DNA of 64,000 nucleotides from Bacillota bacterium (GCA_023416275.1 JAEZIB010000182.1:1-64000), one strand, 5' to 3'. Counted from the stretch's first letter, positions 9,291-18,547 are shown. A program made the numbers and translations. Notes: generated from the letters alone by a model not told the origin.

Positions 9291-10269
9291 AAGTGTCGGA
9301 ATAATTGGAACAGGTAGCTATTTACCTGAAAAAGTGCTTACTAATTTTGATTTAGAAAAAATGGTTGATACATCGAATGAATGGATTATAAAGAGAACAG
9401 GAATCTCTGAGAGAAGAATTTTGGATGAAGATTTACCGGCTTATTCAATGGGTATTGAGGCAGCAAAGAGGGCTATAGAAAATGCTAATTTGAAAGCTGA
9501 AGATATTGACTTGATTGTTTATGCAACTGTTACTGATGACTACTATACTCCTTCACAAGCATGTATTATTCAAGGAGCTATCGGTGCATCAAATGCTATA
9601 GCATTTGATATAAGTGCTGCATGTACAGGATTTATTTACGCATTGGTAGTTGCACAACAGTTTGTTGCATGTGGTCAATATAAGCATGCTTTGGTAATAG
9701 GCTGTGAAGCACTGTCTAAAATAACTGATTGGAAAGATAGAAATACATGTGTATTATTTGGTGATGGGGCTGGTGCTGCTGTGCTGGGTCAAGTTGACGA
9801 AGGATATGGAATACTCAATTCATTCTTGGGTTCAGATGGTACTTCTGCAATGGTTCTTAACGCTCCTAGCTTATATATTTCAGAGGAACAAAAAGAAAAT
9901 AGGCTAAATGATAAGCTTAATTCTTTATGGATGGACGGAACAGAGGTATTTAAATTTGCTGTTAAGACAATGTCCAGCGCAACTTTAAAAGTATTAGAAG
10001 AATTAAATATGAGTGTTGATGACTTACAGCATATTTTCCCTCATCAAGCAAATACAAGAATAATTGACGGCGCAATCAAAAAGCTTGGTATAACTGATGA
10101 TAAACTGTATTATATCATCCATAAATACGGAAATATATCTTCTGCATCAGTTCCTGTTGCTTTAGATGAAGCTAATCGTGAAGGCAGGCTAAAAAAGGGT
10201 GATAACTTAGTTTTAGTAGGCTTTGGAGGGGGATTAACTTGGGGGTCCATAGCACTTAAATGGTTTTAA
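9274..10269 (+). CDS. fabH: Beta-ketoacyl-ACP synthase III
   Basis: 331 residues, normal FabH length. It starts fatty-acid synthesis by condensing an acyl-CoA primer with malonyl-ACP. The catalytic triad is visible: Cys in DISAACTGFIY, His in FPHQANTRI, Asn in YGNISSASVP. The start ATG at 9274 follows GGAGGTG and lies inside the end of plsX. A second in-frame ATG follows directly (9277). Confidence 0.97.
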   Translation: MMKLAKSVGIIGTGSYLPEKVLTNFDLEKMVDTSNEWIIKRTGISERRILDEDLPAYSMGIEAAKRAIENANLKAEDIDLIVYATVTDDYYTPSQACIIQGAIGASNAIAFDISAACTGFIYALVVAQQFVACGQYKHALVIGCEALSKITDWKDRNTCVLFGDGAGAAVLGQVDEGYGILNSFLGSDGTSAMVLNAPSLYISEEQKENRLNDKLNSLWMDGTEVFKFAVKTMSSATLKVLEELNMSVDDLQHIFPHQANTRIIDGAIKKLGITDDKLYYIIHKYGNISSASVPVALDEANREGRLKKGDNLVLVGFGGGLTWGSIALKWF

Positions 10270-10320
10270 TACTTTCTTAATGTTAAGAATATATATTTAT
10301 TTATAAAGTGAGGTATAATC

Positions 10321-11253
10321 ATGGGTAAAATAGCATTTATTTTTCCTGGTCAGGGAGCTCAATATGTGGGCATGGGCAAGGAAATAGCAGATCAATATAA
10401 AAGTGCAGATGATATTTTTAATGAGGCAACAGCAGCCTTGGGATTTGATATTAAAGAAATGATTTTCAGTGGCGATGATGAAACCTTAAAAATCACTGAA
10501 AATACTCAACCAACAATTCTTACTACAAGTATAGCATGTATGCAGCCTCTCCTTGAAAAAGGAATAAAGCCCGACTATGTAGCAGGCTTGAGCTTAGGAG
10601 AATATGCCGCTCATGTTACTGCTGGCACTATTAATTTTAGTGATGCAGTAAAGCTTGTTAAAAAAAGAGGAAAATATATGCAAGAAGCGGTACCAGTAGG
10701 TATTGGTGCTATGTCAGTAATTATGGGGCTTGATAATGATGTTGTAATTGAATGTTGTAAAGAGGCTTCACAATTAGGCATTGTTGAAGCAACAAATTTC
10801 AACTGTCCTGGACAGATTGCAATTGCAGGAGAAAAAGCTCCAGTTGAGAAAGCTAGTGAATTATGCAAGGAAAAAGGTGCTAAAAGAACTGTTCTTTTAC
10901 CAGTAAGTGCACCATTTCATTGTAGTCTGTTAAAACCTGCAGGAGAGAAACTGGCTGCTGAGCTTGAAAATATTACTCTAAACGATATTCAAATACCTGT
11001 AGTTACAAATGTTACAGCTGAATGTATAACTGATAAGAGTGATGTTAAGGAATTACTAGTTAATCAAGTTAGTAAATCTGTACTTTGGGAAAATTGTATC
11101 AGAGCAATGATTGACAAAGGCGTTGATACATTTATAGAAATAGGCCCTGGCAAAGTTCTAAACGGTTTTTTAAAGAAAATTAACAAAGATGTTATCGCAT
11201 TAAATGTTGAGGATTTGGAAAGTCTGAATAAGACTTTAGAAGCTTTAGCATAA
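10321..11253 (+). CDS. fabD: Malonyl-CoA--ACP transacylase
   Basis: 310 residues. FabD loads malonyl groups onto acyl carrier protein. The N-terminal FPGQGAQYVGMG, the nucleophile elbow GLSLGEY and the catalytic His in SAPFHCSLL are all present, with IEIGPGKVL near the C-terminus. It lies 51 nt after fabH with a GTGAGG ribosome-binding site, and is cotranscribed by position. Confidence 0.97.
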   Translation: MGKIAFIFPGQGAQYVGMGKEIADQYKSADDIFNEATAALGFDIKEMIFSGDDETLKITENTQPTILTTSIACMQPLLEKGIKPDYVAGLSLGEYAAHVTAGTINFSDAVKLVKKRGKYMQEAVPVGIGAMSVIMGLDNDVVIECCKEASQLGIVEATNFNCPGQIAIAGEKAPVEKASELCKEKGAKRTVLLPVSAPFHCSLLKPAGEKLAAELENITLNDIQIPVVTNVTAECITDKSDVKELLVNQVSKSVLWENCIRAMIDKGVDTFIEIGPGKVLNGFLKKINKDVIALNVEDLESLNKTLEALA

Positions 11254-11323
11254 AAGAAAAGTTATTTTTTCTATTGCTTTTAATAGCAGGTTAACTAGTT
11301 GACTAAAGTGTTAGTATTTAGTT

Positions 11324-11352
11324 ACTCAACTTTCCTAGTTGAAAATTGAGTT
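11324..11352. repeat. Short CAACTTTC-family palindrome
   Basis: ACTCAACTTTCCTAGTTG followed by AAAATTGAGT forms a compact hairpin between fabD and fabG. The ends match the ACTCAACTTTCC...TTGAGT termini of the dispersed palindromic family. It is short enough to leave the operon readable. Confidence 0.55.
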
Positions 11353-11385
11353 AATTATCATTAAGTCTGATTGGGGGTGTAGCTA

Positions 11386-12123
11386 GTGCAATTTGAAGGG
11401 AAAACCGCTATAATTACAGGTTCTTCAAGAGGAATTGGAAAAGCAATTGCTGAAAAACTTGGCAAACTTGGGGCAAATGTAGTTATTAACGGGTTTACTG
11501 ATAAAGTTCTTGAAACTGCAAAAGAATTTGAGGCTATGGGAATAAAAGTTGCTGCAAATGTCGGAGATGTTAGAAACGCTGAAGATGTAAAGGCAATGAT
11601 TAGTACTGCAGTAAATACATTTGGCAGTATAGATATTCTTATAAACAATGCAGGAATAACAAAGGATAAACCAATGGCAATGATGTCTGAGGACGATTGG
11701 GACATTGTACTTGACATTAATTTAAAGGGTTCTTTTTTGTGTACTAAATTGGCTGCAAAGCATATGATTAAAAAAAGGTATGGAAGAATTGTTAATATAT
11801 CTTCTGTTGCTGGTGCATATGGAAACGTAGGTCAAGCAAATTATTCTGCATCTAAAGGCGGACTAATTGGATTAACAAAAACCACTGCTAAGGAATTTGC
11901 ACCAAGAGGAATTACTTGTAATGCAGTTACACCAGGATTAATAGATAGTGAAATGACGGAAATATTACCAGAAGAATTGAAGCAAAAGTATATTGAAAAA
12001 ATTGCACTCGGAAGGTATGGGACACCTGAAGAAGTTGCTAACGTAGTTGCTTTCCTTGCTTCAGATGACTCGGCTTATATTACAGGTCAAGTTATAGATA
12101 TTGACGGTGGTTTACTAATATAA
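11386..12123 (+). CDS. fabG: 3-oxoacyl-ACP reductase
   Basis: 245-residue short-chain dehydrogenase that reduces 3-oxoacyl-ACP with NADPH. The cofactor loop is GSSRGIGKA (TGSSRGIG), followed by NNAG, the catalytic Ser of NISSVAG and YSASKGG with its Tyr/Lys pair. The start is GTG at 11386 after a GGGGGTG site. It lies between fabD and acpP, so it is the biosynthetic FabG rather than a catabolic SDR. Confidence 0.96.
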   Translation: MQFEGKTAIITGSSRGIGKAIAEKLGKLGANVVINGFTDKVLETAKEFEAMGIKVAANVGDVRNAEDVKAMISTAVNTFGSIDILINNAGITKDKPMAMMSEDDWDIVLDINLKGSFLCTKLAAKHMIKKRYGRIVNISSVAGAYGNVGQANYSASKGGLIGLTKTTAKEFAPRGITCNAVTPGLIDSEMTEILPEELKQKYIEKIALGRYGTPEEVANVVAFLASDDSAYITGQVIDIDGGLLI

Positions 12124-12241
12124 TATTATATTTGTGAATTGTTTGTGTTTTTTGAGCTTATTGGCTTGAATTATATTAAATTGCATTATATGGTATTGTT
12201 TATATATGCAATTATCAACTCTCTTGGAAGGAGGTGAATAT

Positions 12242-12469
12242 ATGGTTTTCGAAAAAGTTAAGAAGTTAGTTGTTGAGCAGTTAGGTGTTGAAGAAGACGA
12301 TATAGCTATGGAATCTTCTTTCATAGATGATCTTGGAGCAGATTCTCTTGATATAGTTGAATTAATAATGGCTTTAGAAGAAGAGTTTAGCCTTGAGATT
12401 CCAGATACTGAAGCTGAGAAGATTACAACAGTAGGTGATGCTGTTGAATACATTACTAAGAACACTTAA
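12242..12469 (+). CDS. acpP: Acyl carrier protein
   Basis: 75 residues, acidic, usual ACP length. The phosphopantetheine attachment Ser lies in DLGADSLDIVEL (about residue 36). The start ATG follows a strong AAGGAGGTGAATAT site; an upstream in-frame ATG lacks one. It carries growing acyl chains for the adjacent Fab enzymes. A strong terminator follows at once. Confidence 0.97.
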   Translation: MVFEKVKKLVVEQLGVEEDDIAMESSFIDDLGADSLDIVELIMALEEEFSLEIPDTEAEKITTVGDAVEYITKNT

Positions 12470-12480
12470 AAGTTAGATAA

Positions 12481-12508
12481 AAAAAGTCCCAATAATGGGA
12501 CTTTTTTT
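12481..12508 (+). terminator. Intrinsic terminator after acpP
   Basis: AAAAAGTCCC-AATAAT-GGGACTTTTTTT: a GC-bearing stem followed by a T-tract. Confidence 0.92.
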
Positions 12509-12580
12509 ATCTAAATCTAAAATATCAATATAGAAGTAAAATCGTTTATGTAAAATAATCAAAATTTAAATATATTAATA

Positions 12581-12646
12581 AATTACTCAACTATCCAGTT
12601 GGAAATTATTGGTGTTATACTTATCAATGGAAGGTTGAGTGAATTA
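12581..12646. repeat. CAACTTTC-family palindromic element upstream of fabF
   Basis: ACTCAACTATCCAGTTGG at the left and CAATGGAAGGTTGAGT at the right form inverted ends of about 7-10 bp. The spacer is degenerate. Confidence 0.5.
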
Positions 12647-12776
12647 TAACAACACCTCTGAAAATGAGGTTCTTTACCAACTGTTTGTGCTCAGACACAT
12701 CAAAGGAATAGTAGTTTTATAAAAAATGTGGTTATCCCTGCAAAGCAGAGGTACTCCATTGAAATATTTACAAAAT

Positions 12777-12805
12777 TTTTGTGCCCCAATGTGGGCGTGG
12801 AGGTT
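12777..12805 (+). promoter_or_regulatory. SD-adjacent hairpin leader element (fabF)
   Basis: GTGCCCCAATGTGGGCGTGG followed by AGGTTA: a GCCC/GGGC stem whose 3' arm is three nt from the GGAGG of fabF. An upstream hairpin-like word CCTGCAAAGCAGAGG (12737-12751) may be part of the same leader. It is a member of the repeated leader family described in findings. Confidence 0.72.
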
Positions 12806-12808
12806 AAT

Positions 12809-14044
12809 ATGAAAAAGCGTGTAGTTATTACTGGTACAGGTGTAGTTTCGTCTTTAGGAATTGGAACAGAACAATTTTGGAATTCAATAAAAGAAGGTAA
12901 GAATGGCATAAGTGAAGTTACAAGAATTGATGTATCAAATCTATCAACTAAAGTAGCTGCTGAGATTAAGGATTTTGATCCTAATGAGTTTATGGACAAA
13001 AAAGAAGCAAAAAGAATGGACCGATTTAATCAATATGCAATTGCTGCATCAAAATTGGCTGTTGAAGCTTCAAAGCTGGATTTAGAGGCAGTAAACCTTG
13101 ATAGATGTGGTGTAATTGTAGGTTCTGGTATTGGTGGTATAGAAACATTTGAGGATCAGCATAGTGTTCTTATTAATAAAGGGCCTGGAAGAATAAGTCC
13201 ATTCTTTATTCCTATGATGATTGCAAATATGGCATCAGGACAAATCGCTATCAGATTTGGCTTTAAAGGTTTTAATGAATGTGTTGTTACCGCATGTGCT
13301 ACTGGAAATAATGCAATAGGAGATGCCTTTAAAGTTATTCAGCGTGGAGATGCTGATGTAATGATAACAGGTGGTGCAGAGGCGTGCATTACAATGATGG
13401 GCTTTGGTGGGTTCTGTTCTATGGGAGCTATGACTAAAAATCCTGATCCAAATACAGCATCAAGACCTTTTGATAAGGACAGAGATGGCTTTGTATGTGG
13501 AGAAGGTGCAGGTATTCTTATAATTGAAGAATATGAGCATGCTGTTAAAAGAGGAGCAAATATTATAGCTGAAGTAGTTGGTTATGGTTGCACTTGTGAT
13601 GCATATCATATTACAGCGCCACATCCTGAGGGAGACGGCGGAGTAAGGAGTATGCAAATGAGTATTAACGATGCTGGTATAAAGCCAGAGGATATAGGAT
13701 ATATTAATGCACATGGGACATCAACTCCATTAAATGATCCTTCAGAGGTCAAGGTTGTAAAAAGAGTATTTGGAGAACACGCTAATAAAGTTGCAATGAG
13801 TTCAACTAAGTCTATGACAGGACATCTATTGGGTGCTGCGGGAGCTATAGAGGCTATTGTTACAGCAATGGCACTAAAAGAAGGTTTCTTGCCTCCAACA
13901 ATAAATGTTAAGAATCAAGATCCAGAATGTGATATTGACTGTGTTCCAAATGTAGGCAGAAATGCAGATATCAAGTTTGCATTATCAAATGCACTTGGAT
14001 TTGGTGGACACAATGCTACTTTGTGTATGAAAAAATTTGAATAG
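12809..14044 (+). CDS. fabF: Beta-ketoacyl-ACP synthase II
   Basis: 411 residues. FabF elongates acyl-ACP by condensation with malonyl-ACP. The active-site Cys lies in VTACATGNNAIGDA, with His residues in HGTSTPLND and in MTGHLLGAAG, and FGGHNA at the C-terminus. ATG at 12809 is chosen because it follows a GGAGG site and gives the canonical MKKRVVITGTGVVSS start. It is separated from acpP by a terminator, a palindrome and a structured leader, so its expression may be set independently. Confidence 0.97.
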   Translation: MKKRVVITGTGVVSSLGIGTEQFWNSIKEGKNGISEVTRIDVSNLSTKVAAEIKDFDPNEFMDKKEAKRMDRFNQYAIAASKLAVEASKLDLEAVNLDRCGVIVGSGIGGIETFEDQHSVLINKGPGRISPFFIPMMIANMASGQIAIRFGFKGFNECVVTACATGNNAIGDAFKVIQRGDADVMITGGAEACITMMGFGGFCSMGAMTKNPDPNTASRPFDKDRDGFVCGEGAGILIIEEYEHAVKRGANIIAEVVGYGCTCDAYHITAPHPEGDGGVRSMQMSINDAGIKPEDIGYINAHGTSTPLNDPSEVKVVKRVFGEHANKVAMSSTKSMTGHLLGAAGAIEAIVTAMALKEGFLPPTINVKNQDPECDIDCVPNVGRNADIKFALSNALGFGGHNATLCMKKFE

Positions 14045-14083
14045 CATTATACTATTGCTGATAAAGATATAAAAGTATAAAAT

Positions 14084-14115
14084 AAAAAGGTGGGGTTATT
14101 TGCTCCACCTTTTTT
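14084..14115 (+). terminator. Intrinsic terminator after fabF
   Basis: AAAAAGGTGGGG-loop-CTCCACCTTTTTT: strong stem plus T-tract. Confidence 0.92.
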
Positions 14116-14213
14116 CTTAAATCTAAGCAGGTAAAGTCAATTATCATAATCTAGTTTTTTCTTAGATACTGTTAAAAGGCTTTAATTAAATTTTATAGGA
14201 GGTGACCTGGTTC

Positions 14214-14240
14214 ATGTTTCTTTTGATGTTGTTTGAGTAA
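14214..14240 (+). CDS. Tiny upstream ORF (8 aa) coupled to rnc
   Basis: A near-perfect Shine-Dalgarno sequence (AGGAGGTGACC, 14197-14207) precedes ATG at 14214, which opens an eight-codon ORF encoding MFLLMLFE with stop TAA at 14238-14240. Its stop touches the AAAGGAGG site of rnc. This geometry suggests a leader peptide or translational coupling. There is no functional homology to draw on. The alternative is that the strong site is a chance or relic start. Confidence 0.45.
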   Translation: MFLLMLFE

Positions 14241-14249
14241 AAGGAGGAC

Positions 14250-14993
14250 ATGGACGTCATAATGATTAATAGTGGCTCAAATAATTATAGTTTATACGTA
14301 CTTGAAGACAGAATAAAATATGATTTTAAAGACAAAAAAATACTACAAACAGCTATTACACACAGCTCATATGCAAATGAAAGAAAATCAAAAAAGTTAA
14401 ATTATAATGAGAGAATTGAATTTCTAGGAGATTCAGTATTAAGTTTAGTAATAAGTGAATATTTGTACAAAATGTATCCTAATCTTCCAGAGGGAGAATT
14501 GACTGTAACAAGGGCTAAGATTGTTTGTGAAAATTCTCTTGCAAAATGTGCTGCTGATATTGGCTTGGGAACATTTTTACTATTAGGCAAGGGCGAGGAA
14601 CTTTCTGGAGGAAGAGTAAAAAGTTCAATTCTATCAGATGCTTTTGAAGCTTTAATTGGTGCAATATATAATGATGGTGGCTTCGAAACGGCCAAAGTCT
14701 TTATTCTTAAGTATATGGAAGGTATTATAAAAAGTTGTGTGGACGGCAAATTATTTTATGACTACAAAACACAGCTTCAGGAATTAGTTCAGCAAAATGG
14801 CGAACAAAATATATTATATAATGTCATTAATGAAAGTGGACCGGATCATAATAAAACATTTGTTACAGAAGTTAGTATAAATGGGCTTATTACAGGAAAA
14901 GGGACTGGTCATTCCAAAAAGGAGTCTGAACAAAATGCAGCAAAAGATGCATTGATAAAGATAAATGACGACAAGGGAGTGTTATATAATTAA
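14250..14993 (+). CDS. rnc: Ribonuclease III
   Basis: About 247 residues. It cleaves double-stranded RNA in rRNA and mRNA processing. The RNase III signature NERIEFLGDSVLSLVI (about residues 48-63) is present, the second acidic site lies in SDAFEALIGAIY, and a C-terminal dsRNA-binding domain ends with GKGTGHSKKESEQNAAKDAL. The ATG at 14250 is only 2 nt from AGGAGG. ATG at 14262 is 14 nt away. The true start is one of these. It is preceded by a tiny ORF with a strong ribosome-binding site. Confidence 0.95.
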   Translation: MDVIMINSGSNNYSLYVLEDRIKYDFKDKKILQTAITHSSYANERKSKKLNYNERIEFLGDSVLSLVISEYLYKMYPNLPEGELTVTRAKIVCENSLAKCAADIGLGTFLLLGKGEELSGGRVKSSILSDAFEALIGAIYNDGGFETAKVFILKYMEGIIKSCVDGKLFYDYKTQLQELVQQNGEQNILYNVINESGPDHNKTFVTEVSINGLITGKGTGHSKKESEQNAAKDALIKINDDKGVLYN

Positions 14994-16011
14994 AAAGCAT
15001 ATTGTAATTCCTGTTTTTGTACCTCACAAAGGATGTCCCTTTGAGTGCATATTCTGTAATCAGAAAATAATCAGTGGTCAGATTAATGATGCAAAAGAAG
15101 ATGAAATTCGAAAAAACATCGAAGATACTTTAAGTACAAGCGGAGATGCTTTTGTGGAAATTGCTTTTTATGGTGGAAGTTTTACTGGTATTCCTATAGA
15201 AGAGCAGGAATGGTATTTAAAAATAGGATATAGTTATGTAATGGCAGGACAAGTTACTCAACTAAGGCTTTCAACAAGACCCGACTATATCAGTGAGAGA
15301 ATTCTTGATTTGCTTTCTAAATATGGAGTTAAGACTATTGAATTGGGAGCTCAAAGCCTTGATGAACAGGTGTTGGTATTAAGTCACAGAGGACATAGTA
15401 TTGAGGCTGTCACTCAAGCTGCAAAAATGATAAAAGCAAGAGGATTTTCACTTGGAATTCAAACTATGGTTGGTTTGCCTGAGGACTCAAAGGAGAAGGC
15501 TATAATTACAGCAAATAGCGTTGTAAAACTAGCTCCTGACATTGTTCGAATATATCCAACACTTGTTATAAAAAATACCTATCTTCAAAAAATGTATTCA
15601 GAAGGCAGATATAAGCCTCTTACAGTTGAAAAAGCAGTTGATATATGTGCAGAGCTGTTAGAGATATATCAACAAAATAATATAAATGTAATTCGGATTG
15701 GACTTCAGCCTACTGAGAGTATAAATAATAATGGGGAAGTGGAGGCAGGCCCTTTTCATCCAGCATTTAGGCAATTAGTTGAATCAAGACTTTTATTAAA
15801 TAAAATAATTAAGTATATTGAAGAAAACAATTTTGAAAAATTATCTGATATAGTTATTGAGTGTAACGATAGGCAACTTTCAAATATAATTGGACAAAAA
15901 AGAGCAAATATATTTTTTTTAAAGCATAAATTTGATTTTAATAATGTAATTGTAAAAGCAAATAATGATATTGAGCATTTTCAAGTACTAAAATTGCAGG
16001 AATTTAAATAA
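14965..16011 (+). CDS. Elp3-like radical SAM protein
   Basis: 348 residues with CPFECIFC (CxxxCxxC) near the N-terminus, which binds the radical SAM 4Fe-4S cluster. FYGGSFTG, TRPDYISERIL and ELGAQSLDEQVL are typical of the ELP3/COG1243-like and HemN-like cores. The ATG at 14965 overlaps rnc by 29 nt and has no strong site of its own, so coupling to rnc is likely. The same neighbour (rnc-radical SAM-smc) is seen in Clostridia, but here about 5.4 kb of other genes precede smc. The substrate is unknown. No acetyltransferase domain is present, so it is not full Elp3. Confidence 0.8.
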   Translation: MTTRECYIIKKHIVIPVFVPHKGCPFECIFCNQKIISGQINDAKEDEIRKNIEDTLSTSGDAFVEIAFYGGSFTGIPIEEQEWYLKIGYSYVMAGQVTQLRLSTRPDYISERILDLLSKYGVKTIELGAQSLDEQVLVLSHRGHSIEAVTQAAKMIKARGFSLGIQTMVGLPEDSKEKAIITANSVVKLAPDIVRIYPTLVIKNTYLQKMYSEGRYKPLTVEKAVDICAELLEIYQQNNINVIRIGLQPTESINNNGEVEAGPFHPAFRQLVESRLLLNKIIKYIEENNFEKLSDIVIECNDRQLSNIIGQKRANIFFLKHKFDFNNVIVKANNDIEHFQVLKLQEFK

Positions 16012-16129
16012 ATATTTTTAAAAATTTATATGTAAAAAGAAGGTATTTGAAGGAATATATAGAATACTTATATAAATGTTATATATTTGCAAAAAAATTT
16101 TTATTAAAGCATTTTAGGAGGATATATTT

Positions 16130-16390
16130 ATGGAGGTACTAAAAGTTTCAGCTAATTCACAGCCCAAATCTGTTGCTGGAGCATTAGCCGCTGTCTTACG
16201 AGATAATAATTATGCTGAAATCCAGGCAGTAGGAGCAGGAGCAGTAAATCAAGCGGTTAAAGCTATTGCAATTACTAGAGGTTTTGTTGCTCCTAATGGG
16301 ATAGATCTTGTGACTGTTCCGGCTTTTGCAGAGGTTGTTATTGATGGCGAAGAAAGAACTGCTATCAAATTCTACATACAACCTAGATAA
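16130..16390 (+). CDS. spoVS: Stage V sporulation protein S
   Basis: 86 residues, near-canonical SpoVS sequence (MEVLKVSANSQPKSVAGALA; IAITRGFVAPNG). SpoVS is a small Alba-like protein needed for correct spore coat assembly and late sporulation. It has a strong AGGAGG site and a following terminator, so it is monocistronic. Its presence is strong evidence that the host sporulates. Confidence 0.97.
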   Translation: MEVLKVSANSQPKSVAGALAAVLRDNNYAEIQAVGAGAVNQAVKAIAITRGFVAPNGIDLVTVPAFAEVVIDGEERTAIKFYIQPR

Positions 16391-16409
16391 CTCAATTTCT
16401 TAATTTAAT

Positions 16410-16433
16410 AAGGCTCGCCTATTGGTGAGCCTT
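16410..16433 (+). terminator. Terminator-like hairpin after spoVS
   Basis: AAGGCTC-GCCTATTGGT-GAGCCTT stem. The following T-run is weak (TTAAATT), so efficiency is uncertain. Confidence 0.7.
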
Positions 16434-16490
16434 AAATTATGTGTAAAAATTCAACACAATTGTGATAAAATAAACGAGAATATATAATTA

Positions 16491-16625
16491 TTAACTCAAA
16501 CTTCGCACATAAAAATCTATTGGAGCAGTAGTATTACCAATGGCTTGTTGTTTAATAAACTGACTTGTTTTATGAAATTATTTAACTTTTCATTTGATAT
16601 TGCTACCACACCTTATATTACTTGG
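16491..16625. repeat. Long-form CAACTTTC-family element
   Basis: Begins TTAACTCAAACTTCGCACAT and shares the interior blocks ATGGCTTGTTGTTTAATAA and TATTTAACTTTTCATTTGAT with 6948-7098. The right terminus is degenerate. It fills most of the 314-nt gap before the HD-GYP gene. Confidence 0.5.
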
Positions 16626-16704
16626 CTTTAAACAGTATATTCATCTGTGTAGTTTGAGCTTTAATTTGAAAATAATATTATTGTAATAAAGAGGGCTTAT
16701 ATAT

Positions 16705-17772
16705 ATGAAAATGAGCTTAAAAGTTCATATTGATGATTTAAAAAATGGAATGATTCTTGGAGAAGATGTTTATTGTAATGAAAATTTACTCCTTTCAAAA
16801 GGTATGATAATAAAGCAATGTTATGTAAAAAAGCTGATATCAAGAGGTATTTCAGAGGTTGCAGTTTTGGCAGATAAAACATATTATGATGATATTTTTT
16901 TAAATCCAGTTGAAAAGTTTTATGTAGAGACATATGAGGCTTTGACAAAAGTAATTGAAAGAATCAAGGAAACAGATAAAATAGAAATTTCAAGAGTTTT
17001 TCCAATAGTTGAGAATATATTGGAGGCTGTATTTTCAAGTCAAAATTCAGTTTTATCACTTACAGGCTTTAGAGGTGAAGGGGATTATTTCCTGTTACAT
17101 GCTTTAGATGTTTGCATATACAGCCTTATAGCAGCAAAGGTTATGAGATTAAGCTATGAAGATGTAGTTATACTTGGTATTGGAGCTCTTCTGCATGATA
17201 TTGGTAAAATTAAAATATCCGACAGTATAATCAATAAAGTAGGAAAATTGACCGATAATGAATTTGATGAAGTAAAAAAACATTCTGAATATGGATATCA
17301 AATTTTATTAAAATCTCCTCAAATTAATTCTGATATAGAAAAAGTAGTTTTACAACACCATGAACGCTGTGATGGCAGTGGATATCCAAAACAATTGAAG
17401 GAGAAAGATATACATATGCTGTCCAAAGTAGTTGCAATTGCTGATATATATGATGCGTTGACATCAGATAGGGTATATCAAAAGAAGGTTCTGCCCCATG
17501 AAGCAGCAGAATATCTGCTTTGTATATCAAATACTCTGATAGATGCAAATATTGCAAAAGTATTTATTGATAATGTAGCTATTTATCCCAAAGGATGTCA
17601 AGTGCTACTTAGTAATAATCAAGTTGCTTTTGTTATTGATTCAAACCCTAAAATGCCTTTAAGGCCAGTTTTGAAGATTATGACGGATAGATTTAGAAAT
17701 CCTTTGCTTGTTCCATATGAATTTAGTTTGCAGGAAAATTCGCATGTTTTAATTAAACAAATTTGCTGCTAA
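16705..17772 (+). CDS. HD-GYP domain protein, probable cyclic-di-GMP phosphodiesterase
   Basis: 355 residues. An N-terminal ~110-residue region (MKMSLKVHIDDLKNGMILGE) resembles the DUF3391-like sensory module. It is followed by an HD-GYP domain with LLHDIGKI, the QHHERCDGSGYP motif (HHE-x-DGSGYP) and VVAIADIYDALTSDR. These residues bind two or three metals and are intact, so hydrolysis of c-di-GMP is plausible. It lies between spoVS and the spore-coat-like genes. No receiver or transmembrane domain was seen, so it is likely cytoplasmic. Confidence 0.9.
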   Translation: MKMSLKVHIDDLKNGMILGEDVYCNENLLLSKGMIIKQCYVKKLISRGISEVAVLADKTYYDDIFLNPVEKFYVETYEALTKVIERIKETDKIEISRVFPIVENILEAVFSSQNSVLSLTGFRGEGDYFLLHALDVCIYSLIAAKVMRLSYEDVVILGIGALLHDIGKIKISDSIINKVGKLTDNEFDEVKKHSEYGYQILLKSPQINSDIEKVVLQHHERCDGSGYPKQLKEKDIHMLSKVVAIADIYDALTSDRVYQKKVLPHEAAEYLLCISNTLIDANIAKVFIDNVAIYPKGCQVLLSNNQVAFVIDSNPKMPLRPVLKIMTDRFRNPLLVPYEFSLQENSHVLIKQICC

Positions 17773-17812
17773 TACTGGCAGAAGTCAATTTTGGTTCTAA
17801 ACCCTCGGATTA

Positions 17813-17863
17813 ATAAGCTCGAAAAACAAACTTTGATTCATCATTGTCGCTTTTCGAGCTTAT
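17813..17863. terminator. Convergent-gene hairpin between HD-GYP gene and SOD
   Basis: Perfect 13-bp inverted repeat ATAAGCTCGAAAA (17813-17825) / TTTTCGAGCTTAT (17851-17863) in the gap between converging genes. It could serve both strands. No long T-tract is present. Confidence 0.6.
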
Positions 17864-17908
17864 AGGATTATAATATTAAACTTTCACAGTTGAAAATTTA
17901 TTGAAGCA

Positions 17909-18544
17909 CTAATACATGACTAGTGGAACTTGCCCTTTCATAGCCATTTGTAGCCTTCTTTCAACCTCAAACCAATTTATAAGGCGCCACCAGGACTCAA
18001 TATACTTCTTGCGCTCATTCTGATAATCCAGATAATATGCATGTTCCCAAACATCACAGACCAGAATAGGTATTGAGCTCCATTGAGTCAAGTCTTGATG
18101 CTTTCCTGCTTGGAGAATTTCTAATCTCATCCATGCGGGCTGCCAAGCAAGGATTCCCCAGCCGGAGGCTTCAACCTTTTCGGTAGCGTTCTTAAATTGC
18201 TCTTTGAAGTTATTAAAGCTTTCAAAGTAATTATTTATTTGAGTGAGTGTTTGTATTCCCGGTTGTCCTGTCATACCAACAGGAGACATAATGGTCCAGT
18301 ATATACTGTGAAGAATATGACCTGAACCATTAAAGGCAATTTCATTTTCCCAGTATTTAATATATTCATAGTTGTTTTGATTACGAGCCTCTTGAAGCTT
18401 TATTTCAGCTTTATTAAGACCATCAACGTAGGCTTTGTGGTGCTTATCATGATGATACTTTAATGTTGTCTGGCTTATAATAGGTTCTAATCCATTGTAT
18501 GAGTAGGGTAATGGCGGTAACTGATGCTTACTAATTGGAATCAT
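17909..18544 (-). CDS. Fe/Mn superoxide dismutase family protein, probably spore-associated
   Basis: 211 residues. Metal ligands are all recognisable: His in LKYHHDKHHKAY, His in GHILHSIYW, and Asp/His in CDVWEHAYYLDY. Typical SODs have NH in the second block and here it is GH, with the His kept. It would dismutate superoxide to H2O2. It is divergent from the usual cytosolic SodA and lies next to a Tyr/Gly-rich coat-like gene on the same strand, resembling clostridial coat-associated SODs. It carries a structured leader immediately before its site. Confidence 0.87.
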   Translation of the reverse strand: MIPISKHQLPPLPYSYNGLEPIISQTTLKYHHDKHHKAYVDGLNKAEIKLQEARNQNNYEYIKYWENEIAFNGSGHILHSIYWTIMSPVGMTGQPGIQTLTQINNYFESFNNFKEQFKNATEKVEASGWGILAWQPAWMRLEILQAGKHQDLTQWSSIPILVCDVWEHAYYLDYQNERKKYIESWWRLINWFEVERRLQMAMKGQVPLVMY

Positions 18545-18547
18545 AAT

